A DNA stretch of 64,000 bases from NCBI GenBank assembly GCA_020091685.1, contig CM034610.1, positions 26,138,094 through 26,202,093 of the forward strand, given 5' to 3'. Below are positions 12,869 to 28,760 of this stretch, piece by piece. The notes under the pieces are model-generated. The model had not been told where the DNA came from and made no database searches. It was given only the letters and a program-made list of their open reading frames with translations. The stretch comes from Lutjanus erythropterus (taxonomy: Eukaryota > Chordata > Actinopteri > Lutjaniformes > Lutjanidae). Made by a program: the position numbers and the translations under genes. Within the stretch, counting starts at the first letter, position 1. The number at the start of each line of letters is the position of its first letter.

Positions 12869-14198
12869 AGAACAAGGGGATATTCTGAGTATATTCTGGA
12901 GCAATTATCAGGAGTATCTGTTCCCACAGAACTGCAGCCAAAATGTGCACAGAAACTTGGAGTGAAAAAGTAAAACACTGACTTCATGAGACGCAGGATT
13001 ACAGCACCTGTGTCTTTGGACTGTCCATGTTATTTTGGTACAATTACAGGTTCATAATTTCACACAGGATCATTGATTCAGGGCTAACTCATTCTTGCAG
13101 CTATAATGTTGAATCTTGTGCTAATATTAATCATCCATCTGTGCAAAACCATGACGTCTGGAGAGGACCAACTACGAACAAAGTGGGGTTACATAACTAC
13201 GCCTAAAATTACCACGTGAACCAGAGTATATTGCATACATTTTTCACACAATAACTTGAACAACTTTCACAATCAAATCTACAACAAAATCCATAAATCA
13301 CTGGAAAAACATATTTTATACACAGTATAACACTGGAGGAATCAGAGCTGATACTAGTGAAATAGACCACATTGTGTTCTCGCCACGCTTTGAGTTGGTA
13401 AAAGTAAATTAAAATGAAAAAAATACACCAGAATGTGTCTTTCTCAACAATAATTCTCTGCGATGATCAAATCTAATTGCTGTTAAGAACTGAAAGTCGC
13501 AGTGAAACATCAGTTACAGCGCCTTTAGTTTCAGCAGTGTGACATTTTTCTACGTGAAACAGAATATGTGAGCTGTCTTTAGTTACCACAGAGATTTAAA
13601 TAGTAGAAATACTTGTACTATTAAAAGTTCTGCATTTATACTTTTACTTGCAAAAGTATTAGCATCAACTTATTCTTAAGTACCAACAGTAGAGGTACTC
13701 ATTATTCAGAATAACATCACATCATATCACTGGATTATAATTACTGATTAACTGATGTGTATATTAGTTTAATTTTCTGTTAAAAGGTGGAACTAATTTT
13801 AATGACTTGTGAATGAAGTCTTATCTTAATCTATAATAACACATCATAAATTATTTTCTATATTAATCTGAATCTGCAAAGTATCTTATAAATGTAGTTG
13901 AGTAAAAAGTACAATATTTTCCTCTTTAATGTAGCAGACTATAAGTATAAGTATGTAGTAGCATCAAATGTAAATGTTACTTTCCAGCACTGGAGGTTCG
14001 TCAGTCGACCAAAATCATATTTGAATGTATGAATTTATGTAACTGCTCTTTAGTTCATGATGAGTCACATGAAATATTTTTATTATCAGAAAAGAGAAGG
14101 AGTTTGATGTAAAAATACTAAAAAAAAAGAGTTTTTTATATATATTTAGCATATAAAAAGAGATAAATGAAGGATTAGACGAAGGAAATAATAATCAT

Positions 14199-14530
14199 TC
14201 CCTCCAGGAAGTTGCAACAGTTCACGCAAATTCAACCGATCCCTGTGAATTCTGTGCGACGCTGCAATTTGGTTCAAACTCTGCATCTTTTGTAATTCTG
14301 AGCCTTTTTGTCATACGGTTAGTTAGAACACTCAGAACAAAGTGCGGTTTTGGAACAAGTTGCCTTTGATTTTTAACAATTTATACAAAAGAATCACAAC
14401 TTCTTTTGCAATTCTGACTTGGTCCCAGAATGTCATTGCAAAAAATGCAAAATTTTCAGAAAAGCTGCTGTGAAATTGGGGATTTTAGGCCACAACAATC
14501 CCAAAAATGTCCCGCGAAATCCTGGAGGGA
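14199..14530. mobile_element. MITE with 11 bp perfect TIRs in the gucy2g 3' region
   Basis: TCCCTCCAGGA at 14199-14209 is matched by its exact reverse complement TCCTGGAGGGA at 14520-14530. The 332 bp element has no ORF and lies within the putative gucy2g 3' UTR. I could not recognise a target-site duplication. Confidence 0.7.
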
Positions 14531-14844
14531 CTGAATAATATACTTACCTGCCCTTAATTTCTAAGATAATTTTTTGCAAAATAGTTTTTTTGTTGCACTT
14601 TGTATGGAGGTCAGTGAGCAGAGAGCCTCATCAACAGACTTTTATTTTAAAACACAAATGTTTAAATCTATAAAAAAGAAAAGATCTGTGCCTCTGGTGA
14701 ATTTATAATAATAGCATTTATAATAAGTTCATGTTGGTTTTACTGGAATAGAAGAAATATGACAGTATGTTTATCATCTGATTTATGTTTGTTTATGTAT
14801 TTTGTTGTTGTCTTGTTGAGAGTCTGATTTTCATTTCTGTATTT

Positions 14845-14850
14845 AATAAA
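14845..14850 (+). terminator. Putative gucy2g poly(A) signal (AATAAA)
   Basis: First canonical AATAAA on the + strand that I noticed after the gucy2g stop at 12868, in 'atttaataaaaaaataaaat'. Use of this site implies a 3' UTR of about 2 kb that includes the MITE at 14199-14530. Earlier ATTAAA variants (for example near 13406 and 13619) could be used instead. Confidence 0.5.
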
Positions 14851-14958
14851 AAAATAAAATATTTATTTATTTACTAACTTTGAGAGAATTCCTGAAGGTT
14901 TGTACATAATTAAAAACAAGAGGGACAAGGATGATTTTTGGAAAATTTTCAAACAATC

Positions 14959-14964
14959 TTTATT
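14959..14964 (-). terminator. Putative tectb poly(A) signal
   Basis: TTTATT on the + strand reads AATAAA on the - strand, about 255 bp past the tectb stop codon. It faces the gucy2g signal at 14845 across roughly 110 bp. Confidence 0.55.
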
Positions 14965-15218
14965 GGAGAAAGCAGTGAAGTTTTGTCTGTGACACGTTAA
15001 CAGATTATCAATTCACAAGAGGATATGAGAAGCTCAATAAATGTGATAACAAACTAAAAACAAATATAATTTGTGAGAAAATGATTGATTTGAACGTGGG
15101 GGAGGAATGAATTCATACACTCCCTGAGTCCTGGGTGACACTCCCCTCTGTGTGTGTGTTTTTATGTAAATGAATGATGATATAAATGAGACTGAATGAA
15201 AATGTTTTTTTTTTTTTA

Positions 15219-20630
<5,412 letters not shown>

Positions 20631-20722
20631 ACTGCGATGCTGCAGAGAGAATTAACAAGTCCACTTTAGCAATGAGGATTATATAAAATGATGTGAATCT
20701 GTCATGATGTGAAAAGACTCAC

Positions 20723-20806
20723 CTGTAGGGAAACCTTCGAATAGTTTGATGTCAGAGGATCCTCATGGCTCTTCAACAGTTTTCCAGCACCAGTGACTCT
20801 ACAACT
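20723..20806 (-). other. Putative tectb 5' non-coding exon
   Basis: On the - strand, 'ccctacag|gtgagtc' is a strong donor at 20722. 'ctctctgcag' just before 'catcgcagtATG' is an acceptor at about 20640. This gives an ~83 bp intron in the 5' UTR. The upstream edge is set by a TATA box at 20832-20838, which predicts initiation near 20803-20808. No ATG-led coding is evident in this exon. Confidence 0.6.
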
Positions 20807-20831
20807 AACACCTTGACAGCTTGAGGAGGTA

Positions 20832-20838
20832 TTTTATA
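20832..20838 (-). promoter_or_regulatory. tectb TATA box
   Basis: The - strand reads 'gacagtataaaataccTcc', a good TATA box about 30 bp upstream of the inferred transcription start and about 200 bp upstream of the tectb ATG. Confidence 0.6.
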
Positions 20839-21304
20839 CTGTCACAGGTGAAGGTAATCAACTTTCCCCCATTCTCCCGTCTCCACTGTTCCCCCTGGCA
20901 GGATTAGTTTAAGAGCTCCATTGTGGAGCTGCTCACAAAAAGCTCTCTGTGCTGCTTGGACATTGACTTTCAAATGACCAGCGTCTCACGGGATCGGCAC
21001 TCAGGGTGCCTAAGTCACCTTTTATAGAGATGGGCACACAGGATATTTGTCAATTTTATACAGTGAATACTGGACACTTATGACTTACAGGAGAGCAATT
21101 TGTGTATTTATATAAGCAGGGTAACCGGAGGAAGAAAAGACAGAATCTCAGTGGAGCTCACAGACTCACATTGTGTAACATGACTAATTTTTCTTTAAAA
21201 AAGAAGCTGTTTAAGTAGATTTGTAGTCTCTTTACAACCTGTTACAGTTGATCAAATTATAATTACCAGATTTCTCCTGCACCCGTCCATTTCTTATCCT
21301 GTAC

Positions 21305-21683
21305 TTAAAGGTCCAGTGTGTCAGATTTACAGGGATTTATTGACTGAATACGGTAGAAATGGGATCTAATATTCATGAGCATGTTTTCATTAGTGTATAA
21401 TCACCTGTAAGTAAGAACCATTGTATTTTTGTTGCCTTAGAATGAGCTGGTTTGATCTACAGAGGGTGCAGGTCCTCTGTCATGGAGGTCACCATGTTGC
21501 GCTGCCATGTTTCTACAGGAGCTCAGAACGGACAAACCAAACACTGACTCTAGATGTGGCCTGTTGCCACACAGCTTAAACTGTGTTTCTCCAACATGTT
21601 TGGAACAGGAGGGAGAGATGAGGTGTTTGCAGTCTGCAAGCTCACTGCTAGATGCAAATAAACCCTGCAGACTGGTCCTTTAA
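21305..21683. mobile_element. piggyBac-like MITE with TTAA target duplication
   Basis: TTAA at 21305-21308 and TTAA at 21680-21683 flank inverted termini AGGTCCAGTGTG (left) and CAGACTGGTCCT (right), which match at 10 of 12 positions. The interior has 'ctgccatgtttctacagga' and 'gctcactgctagatgcaaat' but no ORF. End fragments of the same family are at 39130-39232 and 53341-53625. Confidence 0.7.
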
Positions 21684-21989
21684 AGCAGCAAGTTTGACAT
21701 TTTGGGAAATACACTTTCTGGTGGGGAGTTAAATACCACTTTTCTGTCAATTTTCATTTTGGTTTTAAAAAAAAACTAGATGTAAAATGTTAGTTATTCA
21801 TTTGTTTATCTGAATTACTTTATCTGCGCACACAAAACTGTGTAAAATCCAGATAATGAAAAAATGTGAGATATAACGTGAGAAGCCAAAGACTTATATA
21901 AAGGACCTCGTCTCCCTTTGTGGAAAAACAAACAACAATTTTTCCAATTTAGCATAATCTAGCATGATCCGTATTCATACCTCCTGCTC

Positions 21990-22222
21990 TTTCTCACAAA
22001 TATTCTGAAATTTGACTTTTTAATTTTTAATGAGACCTCATTCTGTTCCCAAATTGCAACTCATTTGTATTGTTTAAGTCAGTGTGTGATAAAAGTCATA
22101 TTGATATCATCACCAAACAAAATAGGAAAAGAAAATTTACAAACTAATGAAAGATCATTAATATAAATAAAAAATAAGGGTCCAAGAATAGATCCTTGTG
22201 GTACACCATATGTTGTGTGAAC
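21990..22222 (-). mobile_element. LINE reverse-transcriptase fossil
   Basis: The - strand across 22222-22075 translates to a reading frame containing YGVPQGSILGPLFF, IYINDL and FGDDIN. These are the conserved finger/palm motifs of non-LTR retrotransposon reverse transcriptase, where the catalytic box is normally F/YADD. The frame stops after TFITH. A further matching peptide (SLKIKKSNFRIFVRKS) follows near 22040-21990 after lost sequence or frame changes. It is a 5'- and 3'-truncated, inactive fragment. Subclass (L2, Rex or CR1-like) was not determined. Confidence 0.75.
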
Positions 22223-23124
22223 TGTGGTAACTGTGCATAAGTTTTAAAGATGTTGCAGGCAGATTTTTTTTTTATCCTTTGAACAGAACCAAGCTAGCTG
22301 TTTAACCCTGTTTCCAGTTGTTTATGCTAAGCTAAGCTAACTGGCTGCTGGCTGTAGTCTTATATTTAATGGACAGAGGTATCTATCACGTTATCTAATG
22401 CTCTGCAAGAATGAAAGTGTCAAATTACTCCTTTAACCAATAAATATCTTAACATTCAATATCGTTTCTCAAAAATACATATCTAAACATGTAGTATCAC
22501 AGATGTATTCTGAAGACAGAAACTGAGGTGGGCAGAGAAACCGACAGCCCTGTTCCTTCCCTCTGTCCTACTGGGACAAAAGAGGACAAAATGTCCAGAA
22601 ACAGAATACCATTTAAGAAGCTAAATAGTGAAAACAGACATGTATGGATACCTTCAAAATGTGATGGCAGCTCAGATAAGAGCTGGCACACACTAGTAAC
22701 TAGTGTTCTTCGGTGGAGATGATAGGCCTGTGTTTTGCAGCATTCAGTAATATAAGGTTTCTCACAGTCTTGTGCTATTAGATATCGCTTTTGTCTCACC
22801 AGCTTTTCGTATGTGACTGAAATGTGTTCTCATTGATTTGTTTGCATCATATTTGTTGGTTCATATCATGTTGCCGAAAGCCTCGGTAGCTTTGGTTTTG
22901 ATGTAATGAGTGTCCATTTTTTCTGATGTCTCTTCAACTCACAGTTTGTTATATTTTTTCTGCTCTAAATCAAATAAAAAAGGATGGAATTTACACCAGA
23001 AAAAGACATCATTGTAATCAAAATCTGCAAATCTAAATATGCCACCAATGCACCAATAAAGCTTGAAATCTTTTCATGCAGCTCCATTCACACAATCAAA
23101 AGCCTCCTTGCAAAGACTTAATGA

Positions 23125-23400
23125 TGAGAGCTGTAAAACGATAGCAAAGAGGTTAGACACTAATGTCCTTCACAGAACAATTCAAGTCACCCAACAATCG
23201 AAGGGGCAAACTGCAGACGATTAGCATCTGAATGGAGCGGCTGGGGAATTTGTGAGAGGTAGTCCGAGGAAGATATCAATCTAAGAACGGGTCAGGGGAC
23301 AGCTAGCGTTACAGCATCTGGTGATGCTGACAATCGGGAGCCGCGAGATTCCACCATGTTATGCAACCGCGGCCTTCGATCCAAGAAACGTGCTCGAGAG
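23125..23400 (+). pseudogene. Possible decayed Tc1/mariner transposase
   Basis: Three short peptide resemblances occur in order: CKTIAKRLD (23132-23158, first helix-turn-helix), SPRKIS (23261-23278, linker between DNA-binding subdomains) and NRGLRSKK (from 23365, second helix-turn-helix region). The first two share a frame with stops between them; the third is shifted. Spacing is somewhat off from intact Tc1 transposases, so the call is tentative. Confidence 0.35.
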
Positions 23401-24916
23401 GAGACAGAGTCTGTGTACAACTGTCTGTACGGTCCATTGAGTTTTAAAGTGATACGGCATCCAAAATCTATCCTTTGAGGATGAAACATTTACTGAATCT
23501 ACACTTGAAAGGTGTCTGTTAAAGGTTTGTTGTTGGTCTCTCGTGCAAAACACAGTCAGATTCAGAAATCAATGGATTCTGACTGTGACAAAATTTCACA
23601 GCAGAGAAAAGTCTAAGAACTTCTTAAACTACCTCTGCAGCAAAATACACGTCTCCATTATCCACCAGTATGAACAAAGTCCTTTTTACACTGGACAAAA
23701 AAAGCCCACTGGCTTTTTTCTTCAATAGGAAAAGGTAGAATCGGCAAAGGGTCTGCAGCAGACATAAGTATTTATCATCGCCAGCTCCAACTGGTAGTGA
23801 CATGAATACAACACTAGGGTAGATGCACTATTTTCACCCCTTTTCAGCAAAGGCAACGAAGGCTTTTATTATGACGCAGCAAAGTCAGGAAACGTTTCAC
23901 CAGCCGCAACTTGACACGACTCCTAACACGTGAAAGCGAACACAAACAGTAAAATATGGCAGATAACCAAACAGCAACACAGAGAAGAAACTAAACCACA
24001 GAGTCACAAAAGTGCTCAGAGCCGAACGCACAAAGACTTTAAAAAACGTCTTTCTCTCAGTTCTCCTGCGCAGTTGCGAGAGTTGAGTCTCAGCTCCAGC
24101 ACACATCAAAAAAAAAACAGAAGGGCAAACAGGTCTGCTGGCAATGGGAAAAGGGTCAACGGGTTTAAAAAACCTGCATATACACACTATTGATGTACAA
24201 ACAGTATAATATGCTCCAAACATGTTTTTTGTTATGATGCATTAGTAAACTTAGATTATTCTTGGGAAAATCAAATCTGAGATTGATTTTTAGACTGAAA
24301 TATGATTTCTTTCTGATAATATTCTAAAAAGCATAATTTAATTATCATGATGTTTTTAATTTTGACTTTAAGTTGACACTAAATGTGTTTTCTCAAACTT
24401 TTACCACTCTCTCGATCTTTTTCTCCAATAGTGGCTCAAATATTGAGTAGAAACTAAACTTTCTCCTGCTCATGAATACACACCCATCAGACCTCTCAGG
24501 TCTTCAGACAAACCCAGAATAAAATCAGGAGCCGGTCGAGGTGCTTTTAGTTTCTGTGGACATTACCTCTGGACGGCTTTGCCTGATGAGCTGTAAGCTA
24601 TAAAACTTGTATCTACTTTTAAAGCAAAGTTTAAAAACTTCCAGTTTTCTCAGGCCCATGAGCAGTGTGAGAGTCTGTGTGTGTGTGAATATAGTTATGG
24701 GTATGTATGAATGTTGTTCTCTATTGTTGTGCTACTGCGTTGCACACACTTCATGTTTGTGAAGTGAAATTCACCTTTTGATTCTGATATACTCACTGTA
24801 GATGAAAAAATGACATTTACATTTGAGTTTATTGTTGTCTTGCTACTTCCTTATGTGTATTTTTTACTGATAAAGAATGATGTTGGCAGAATTGTTGCTT
24901 TTGCAAAAGTTTTCTT

Positions 24917-24922
24917 TTTATT
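24917..24922 (-). terminator. Candidate poly(A) signal for the Dickkopf-like gene
   Basis: TTTATT on the + strand (AATAAA on -) about 260 bp after the stop codon at 25182. A variant ATTAAA lies at 25163-25168, very close to the stop, and another AATAAA at 24828-24833; which is used cannot be told. Confidence 0.35.
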
Positions 24923-25181
24923 CTTCAGATGGAATCGATAGCTGTAATCAAAGATCACTAAATGCATTGAGGTCGACACTGTATGAGACATAATGGCATT
25001 GTTGAGCCCAGCTACACACAGCAGTGCTTTTGTCAAAATTTACAAAATGAAACCATAAAGAAAATCATCCTTGATGTAAGACTCTAATAAGAACATGTAG
25101 TAATACAGCGTATTTTGAAATACATACATTTTTCTATACAACATATTTACATAATAAATAGCTTTAATGTTGAGGTTGGCA

Positions 25182-27571
25182 TCAAGGTTTGGGCACTTGG
25201 CAGGTCCAACTTGTTCGTTCTGGTTGGTAAATAAAATCTCTCCTGGAAGACAAACAAACTCAGGTTAGATCATGTGAACCATGAAATTCACTATCAAAAC
25301 CAACAAATATGTTTTTGAAAAGGATTTTAAAAGCAGAGAGATCTGCACTGAGATCCTGCAGAGTTTGTACTCCTCTGTCATGTTGGATGAAAGAAAAGTT
25401 CACACAACAGTTGGAAAGACTGTATACTGCAAATTTTACAAACATCCAAATTAAAACTGTAGTATATGTTACATTAACAGCTATTTGTTTTTCATAAGAC
25501 CAGGACTAGTGGTATTGCTAGATTAACATAAAACACACACTTCATGCCAGCCAGGTTTTCTGAGTGTCAGTAAAGTTTTCTGAAACAGAACAATAACCCC
25601 TGGACTGAAGGTTCTCTAATTACCCCTCACCCCAATCAAGTTTGTTAGCTTACACTTGTGTGCAAAAAACAAAATAATTAACTTTTATACAACCAGGAAA
25701 TGATTTAATCATTGCATGTCAAATAAAACTGCGACTGTGGAATTTCACTGCCAATTAAACTTCACAAATGGACGTCAAAATGTTTTTTTCGAGGATTTAA
25801 TTGCTATTCTTTGGCTTTCTGAGCTGTTTTACCGACATCTATAATGTGTTTTCAATTTTTCCAGATTCTAAATTTCCTTTGTGTAATGCTCTGTGGGACA
25901 ATAGTGAACGTAAAGAGCATATTTTAAAAATCAAGATTTTTTTTCAATGTTCATGACGTTTTGCTTAGATTTGGTGTGGCAGTGTGGATTTAAGACGCAG
26001 TTTGAACCTTCATTTTGACACAGCGTCCTCTGTAAGACAGGGCCTCACTAACGCAGGACATGTCTCACTTGATCTTGTATATAATTGGCACAAATTCCCA
26101 AACACATTTACAATTAATCAGCTGCTGTAGAACCATTTGACAAAGCTGGGATCTGGGCTCTGTGTTCCGGTGATAGTCGAGCCTCAGCTTTTGCTATTTT
26201 GAGTAAATAATTTTAGATGAAAAAGTTTGTTTGCTGTACTCACTCTCTCTGGTGTGATGCACCATTTTCACGACACAGCAGCCCCTCGTCACACGGACAA
26301 ATCTGGTTAATGCTGAATGCCAGGCCGCCATCAGGAACGTAGCAGCTCTCACCACGGATCAGACGTCTCTTGCACACCTGTTCACCATGGTGTCGAGCGC
26401 AGCACATGGACGCCCCACAATCCCTGTCAACTTTACATCTGGCACCTGCATGAAGGAAACACCAAATGTTTGTTCTTTGTTGCAATGCATTCAATTCTCA
26501 TTTATAATGTATTTAATGTGTGTATGTGTATGGGCTGCAAATGATGATTGTTTTCATTCATTTTCATTCTTTTTTTGATTAAGTAATTAGTTGTTTGGTC
26601 TATAAAATGGTGAAAAATGGTGAAAAATATCAACGTCATCTTGGGTTTCAGGAAACATCCTCAAATGTCTTGTTTTGTTCACAACCCAAAAATATTCAGT
26701 TTAGTGTCATAAATGACTAAGGAAACCATTACATCTTGAAATTTAAGAAGATGAAATCAGAGAAATTTAATTTTTTTTTCCTTTAAAAAACCTTCTCAAA
26801 CCGATTAAGAGATAATTAAAATAGCTGGCAATTAATTTAATAATCCATTAATCATTTTTAAAAAGTAGGTCACCAGGAAAAAAGTTTGTGAATCACTCGT
26901 CTACAGGACAAGGGGTGCCGCACACTGTACAGACTGTAAAACCCCCCTGAGATAAATACATTTTGATTTGATTGATTGATTGACTCTTACCCTCCTGTCC
27001 GTTGGGGATGCTGCGGTGACACTTTCCAAACATGCAGCTGAGTCCGCGGACACACTGGGCGTCCCGCCGACAGTAGTGGCCCTCCCCTCGCAGAGGAACG
27101 CAGAGACCAAAGTGACGATCGCAGGAGAAACCCCGCCCACAGGCCCTGTCTTGATCGCACACAGCCTGGGGAGAAAATGTTAAATGTGAAAACTTTATTT
27201 ATATATTAACTTTAAGACTTAAAAAAAAATTGCTGAGTTTTAAACCAACTGCATTAACAGCCCATTTTACATCTAAGTATGGAAAACTAACAGGTTGCAA
27301 TTATTTTTTAACATAGATTTTCTAGAACTGGCTTTTGCTCTGATGATTTCTCAAAAGTTTAAATAAAAGTTTAAAAGACAAGCTTCATATTCATGCACAG
27401 AATCCAGAGTTATCTTACCGTGGTTGCTTTGGCTACAGGGAGGATTTCTCTAAGGGCCTTTGCTCCTTCTTTGGGTGGGCTGTGAGGCATGTTGAGCATC
27501 CAGGCCCAAATCCGAGCTTCGGCCCAGGAGAAGCAAAGACACAGGCAGACTATCCACAGATTCCCCAACAT
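25182..27571 (-). CDS. Secreted Dickkopf-family protein, DKK3-like, short
   Basis: Small secreted cysteine-rich protein, probably an extracellular modulator of Wnt-type signalling by family analogy. Exons in transcription order: 27571-27419, 27165-26991, 26445-26244, 25242-25182. Total 196 residues. Signal peptide 1-19 (MLGNLWIVCLCLCFSWAEA), then a short 34-residue spacer. CRD1 spans C54-C100 with eight cysteines (54, 60, 66, 73, 83, 89, 95, 100). A 12-residue linker leads to CRD2, C113-C191, with ten cysteines including CC at 124-125. Exon 3 reads straight into a TGA at 26240, but 'cagaga|gtgagt' is a strong donor just before it. Splicing to 25242 adds RDFIYQPERTSWTCQ, which supplies the expected tenth CRD2 cysteine. 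The short inter-domain linker resembles DKK3, not DKK1/2/4, but length (DKK3 ~350 aa) and CRD1 differ. Exact orthology unresolved. Confidence 0.8.
26527..26865. repeat. Copy 2 of the 'gctgcaactaacgatt' family
   Basis: Contains 'gggctgcaaatgatgattg', 'tcctcaaatgtcttgttttg', 'cacaacccaaaaatattcag' and 'ggcaattaatttaataatcc'. Lies in the intron between exons 2 and 3 of the Dickkopf-like gene. Confidence 0.7.
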
Positions 27572-27800
27572 TTCCACCGACGGCAAAAAAAACCCCAAAT
27601 CAAATAAATAAATCAAATAAAAATAAGAGCAAGAGAGACTGAAAACGATTAAGTAAAGTCAGGGTGACTCAAAGAGAAAGAAAAAATGAGTCACTGGTCT
27701 ATCCGAAGCATCCACAGCTCAAAAGTCCCAGTAAATGTGCAGAGGGTTCAGGCTTGCAGGGTCCGTGCACTGACAGTGGCTGCCTCCTCTTCAAGCATGA

Positions 27801-27810
27801 CTTTTATAGG
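27801..27810 (-). promoter_or_regulatory. TATA box of the Dickkopf-like gene
   Basis: The - strand reads 'ggagacctataaaagtcatg'. This predicts initiation near 27775 and a 5' UTR of about 200 nt before the ATG at 27571. No other convincing TATA lies closer to the start codon. Confidence 0.55.
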
Positions 27811-27949
27811 TCTCCGGGGCTTGACTACCTCTCACCAGGCTGTTTGTCCAAGCAACAGGGTAGGAGGAGACAATTAGTTGTTAATGGATTAACTAAATTG
27901 CCCAGGTCACCCCCCGCAGCCAGAAAATAGTGTCAAAGTGACCAGTCAT

Positions 27950-28380
27950 GGAGTGGGGAGAAAAGAGGGGAGAGAGGGGAGATGGGGCCGGGGAGGGGAC
28001 GGACGGACGTGATGGGCTGACAACAGCTTCACACAATAGAGCCGAGACAAGCACCACCTCCACGTGGTTATCTCCGCCAGACAAACAAATGAGGAGGACA
28101 AAGGCAGACAAATGCATGACATGTTTCACTGCTCCCTGACTGACAGGTAGAGCCGCCGCGGGTCCTGGCCCCCGAACGCTGGGCAAACACTCCTGGCCCC
28201 GACCCCAACTGCCCCGTTGCCCCCTACCCTATCCCACTTCAGACCCCACGCTGAGAGCAATTTGCAGAAGTGCACCCTGCAGACGACCCCATGATCTCAT
28301 TAAATGTAATTACCATCAGCCATTAGTTCTCAGGGGGAGAAGGGGAGCGAGTGGAGGGGAGGCAAGTTGCTCGAGGGAAA
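27950..28380. promoter_or_regulatory. GC-rich/complex segment upstream of the Dickkopf-like gene
   Basis: A non-repetitive stretch of high GC against an AT-rich background. It contains a purine-rich run (27948-28010), 'gagccgccgcgggtcctgg' and then homeodomain-like cores ('tcattaaatgtaattacc', 'cattag'). Not coding in any convincing frame. The position, 150-600 bp upstream of the TATA box, suggests a proximal regulatory region. This is inference only. Confidence 0.3.
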
Positions 28381-28509
28381 CAAACATTGATTTTTGCACA
28401 TTTTTTCAACAATTTCTGGTTTCTTTTAACCTGCCAAAAAAGACTCAGATCATCTATAAATATATACCAACTATGGGGGAAAAAGTAATAACTTTATATC
28501 TAGAGTAGG

Positions 28510-28760
28510 TCTGCAGCTAACGATTATTTTCATAGCTGATTAATCTGTTGATTATTTTCTTGATTAATCAATAAGTTGGCCAAAACTCAAGTTGAAGTCT
28601 TGAAATATCTTGTTTTACCCACAACCCAAAGATATTCAGTTTACTGTCATAAACGAGTAAAGAAAATTGACTTTTTTTTTTTTTTTTTTACCAAAATAGC
28701 TGACGATTAATTTCGTAATCAATTCATAATGAAGTATTTGATTAACTGCTGCAGCTCTAA
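28510..28760. repeat. Copy 3 of the 'gctgcaactaacgatt' family
   Basis: Near-complete copy. It starts 'gtctgcagctaacgattatt', contains 'cacaacccaaagatattcag' and a T18 run, and ends 'attaactgctgcagctctaa'. The ends form an imperfect inverted repeat (agctgca / tgcagct). Confidence 0.75.

Noticed and set aside
26240-26243. TGA at 26240 as the true end of the Dickkopf-like CDS
   Set aside because: A consensus donor precedes it and the downstream exon supplies the missing CRD2 cysteine in phase.
27569-27616. Upstream in-frame Met (27616) as start of the Dickkopf-like protein
   Set aside because: It would put about 15 residues before the signal peptide; the ATG at 27571 begins directly with a standard signal sequence.
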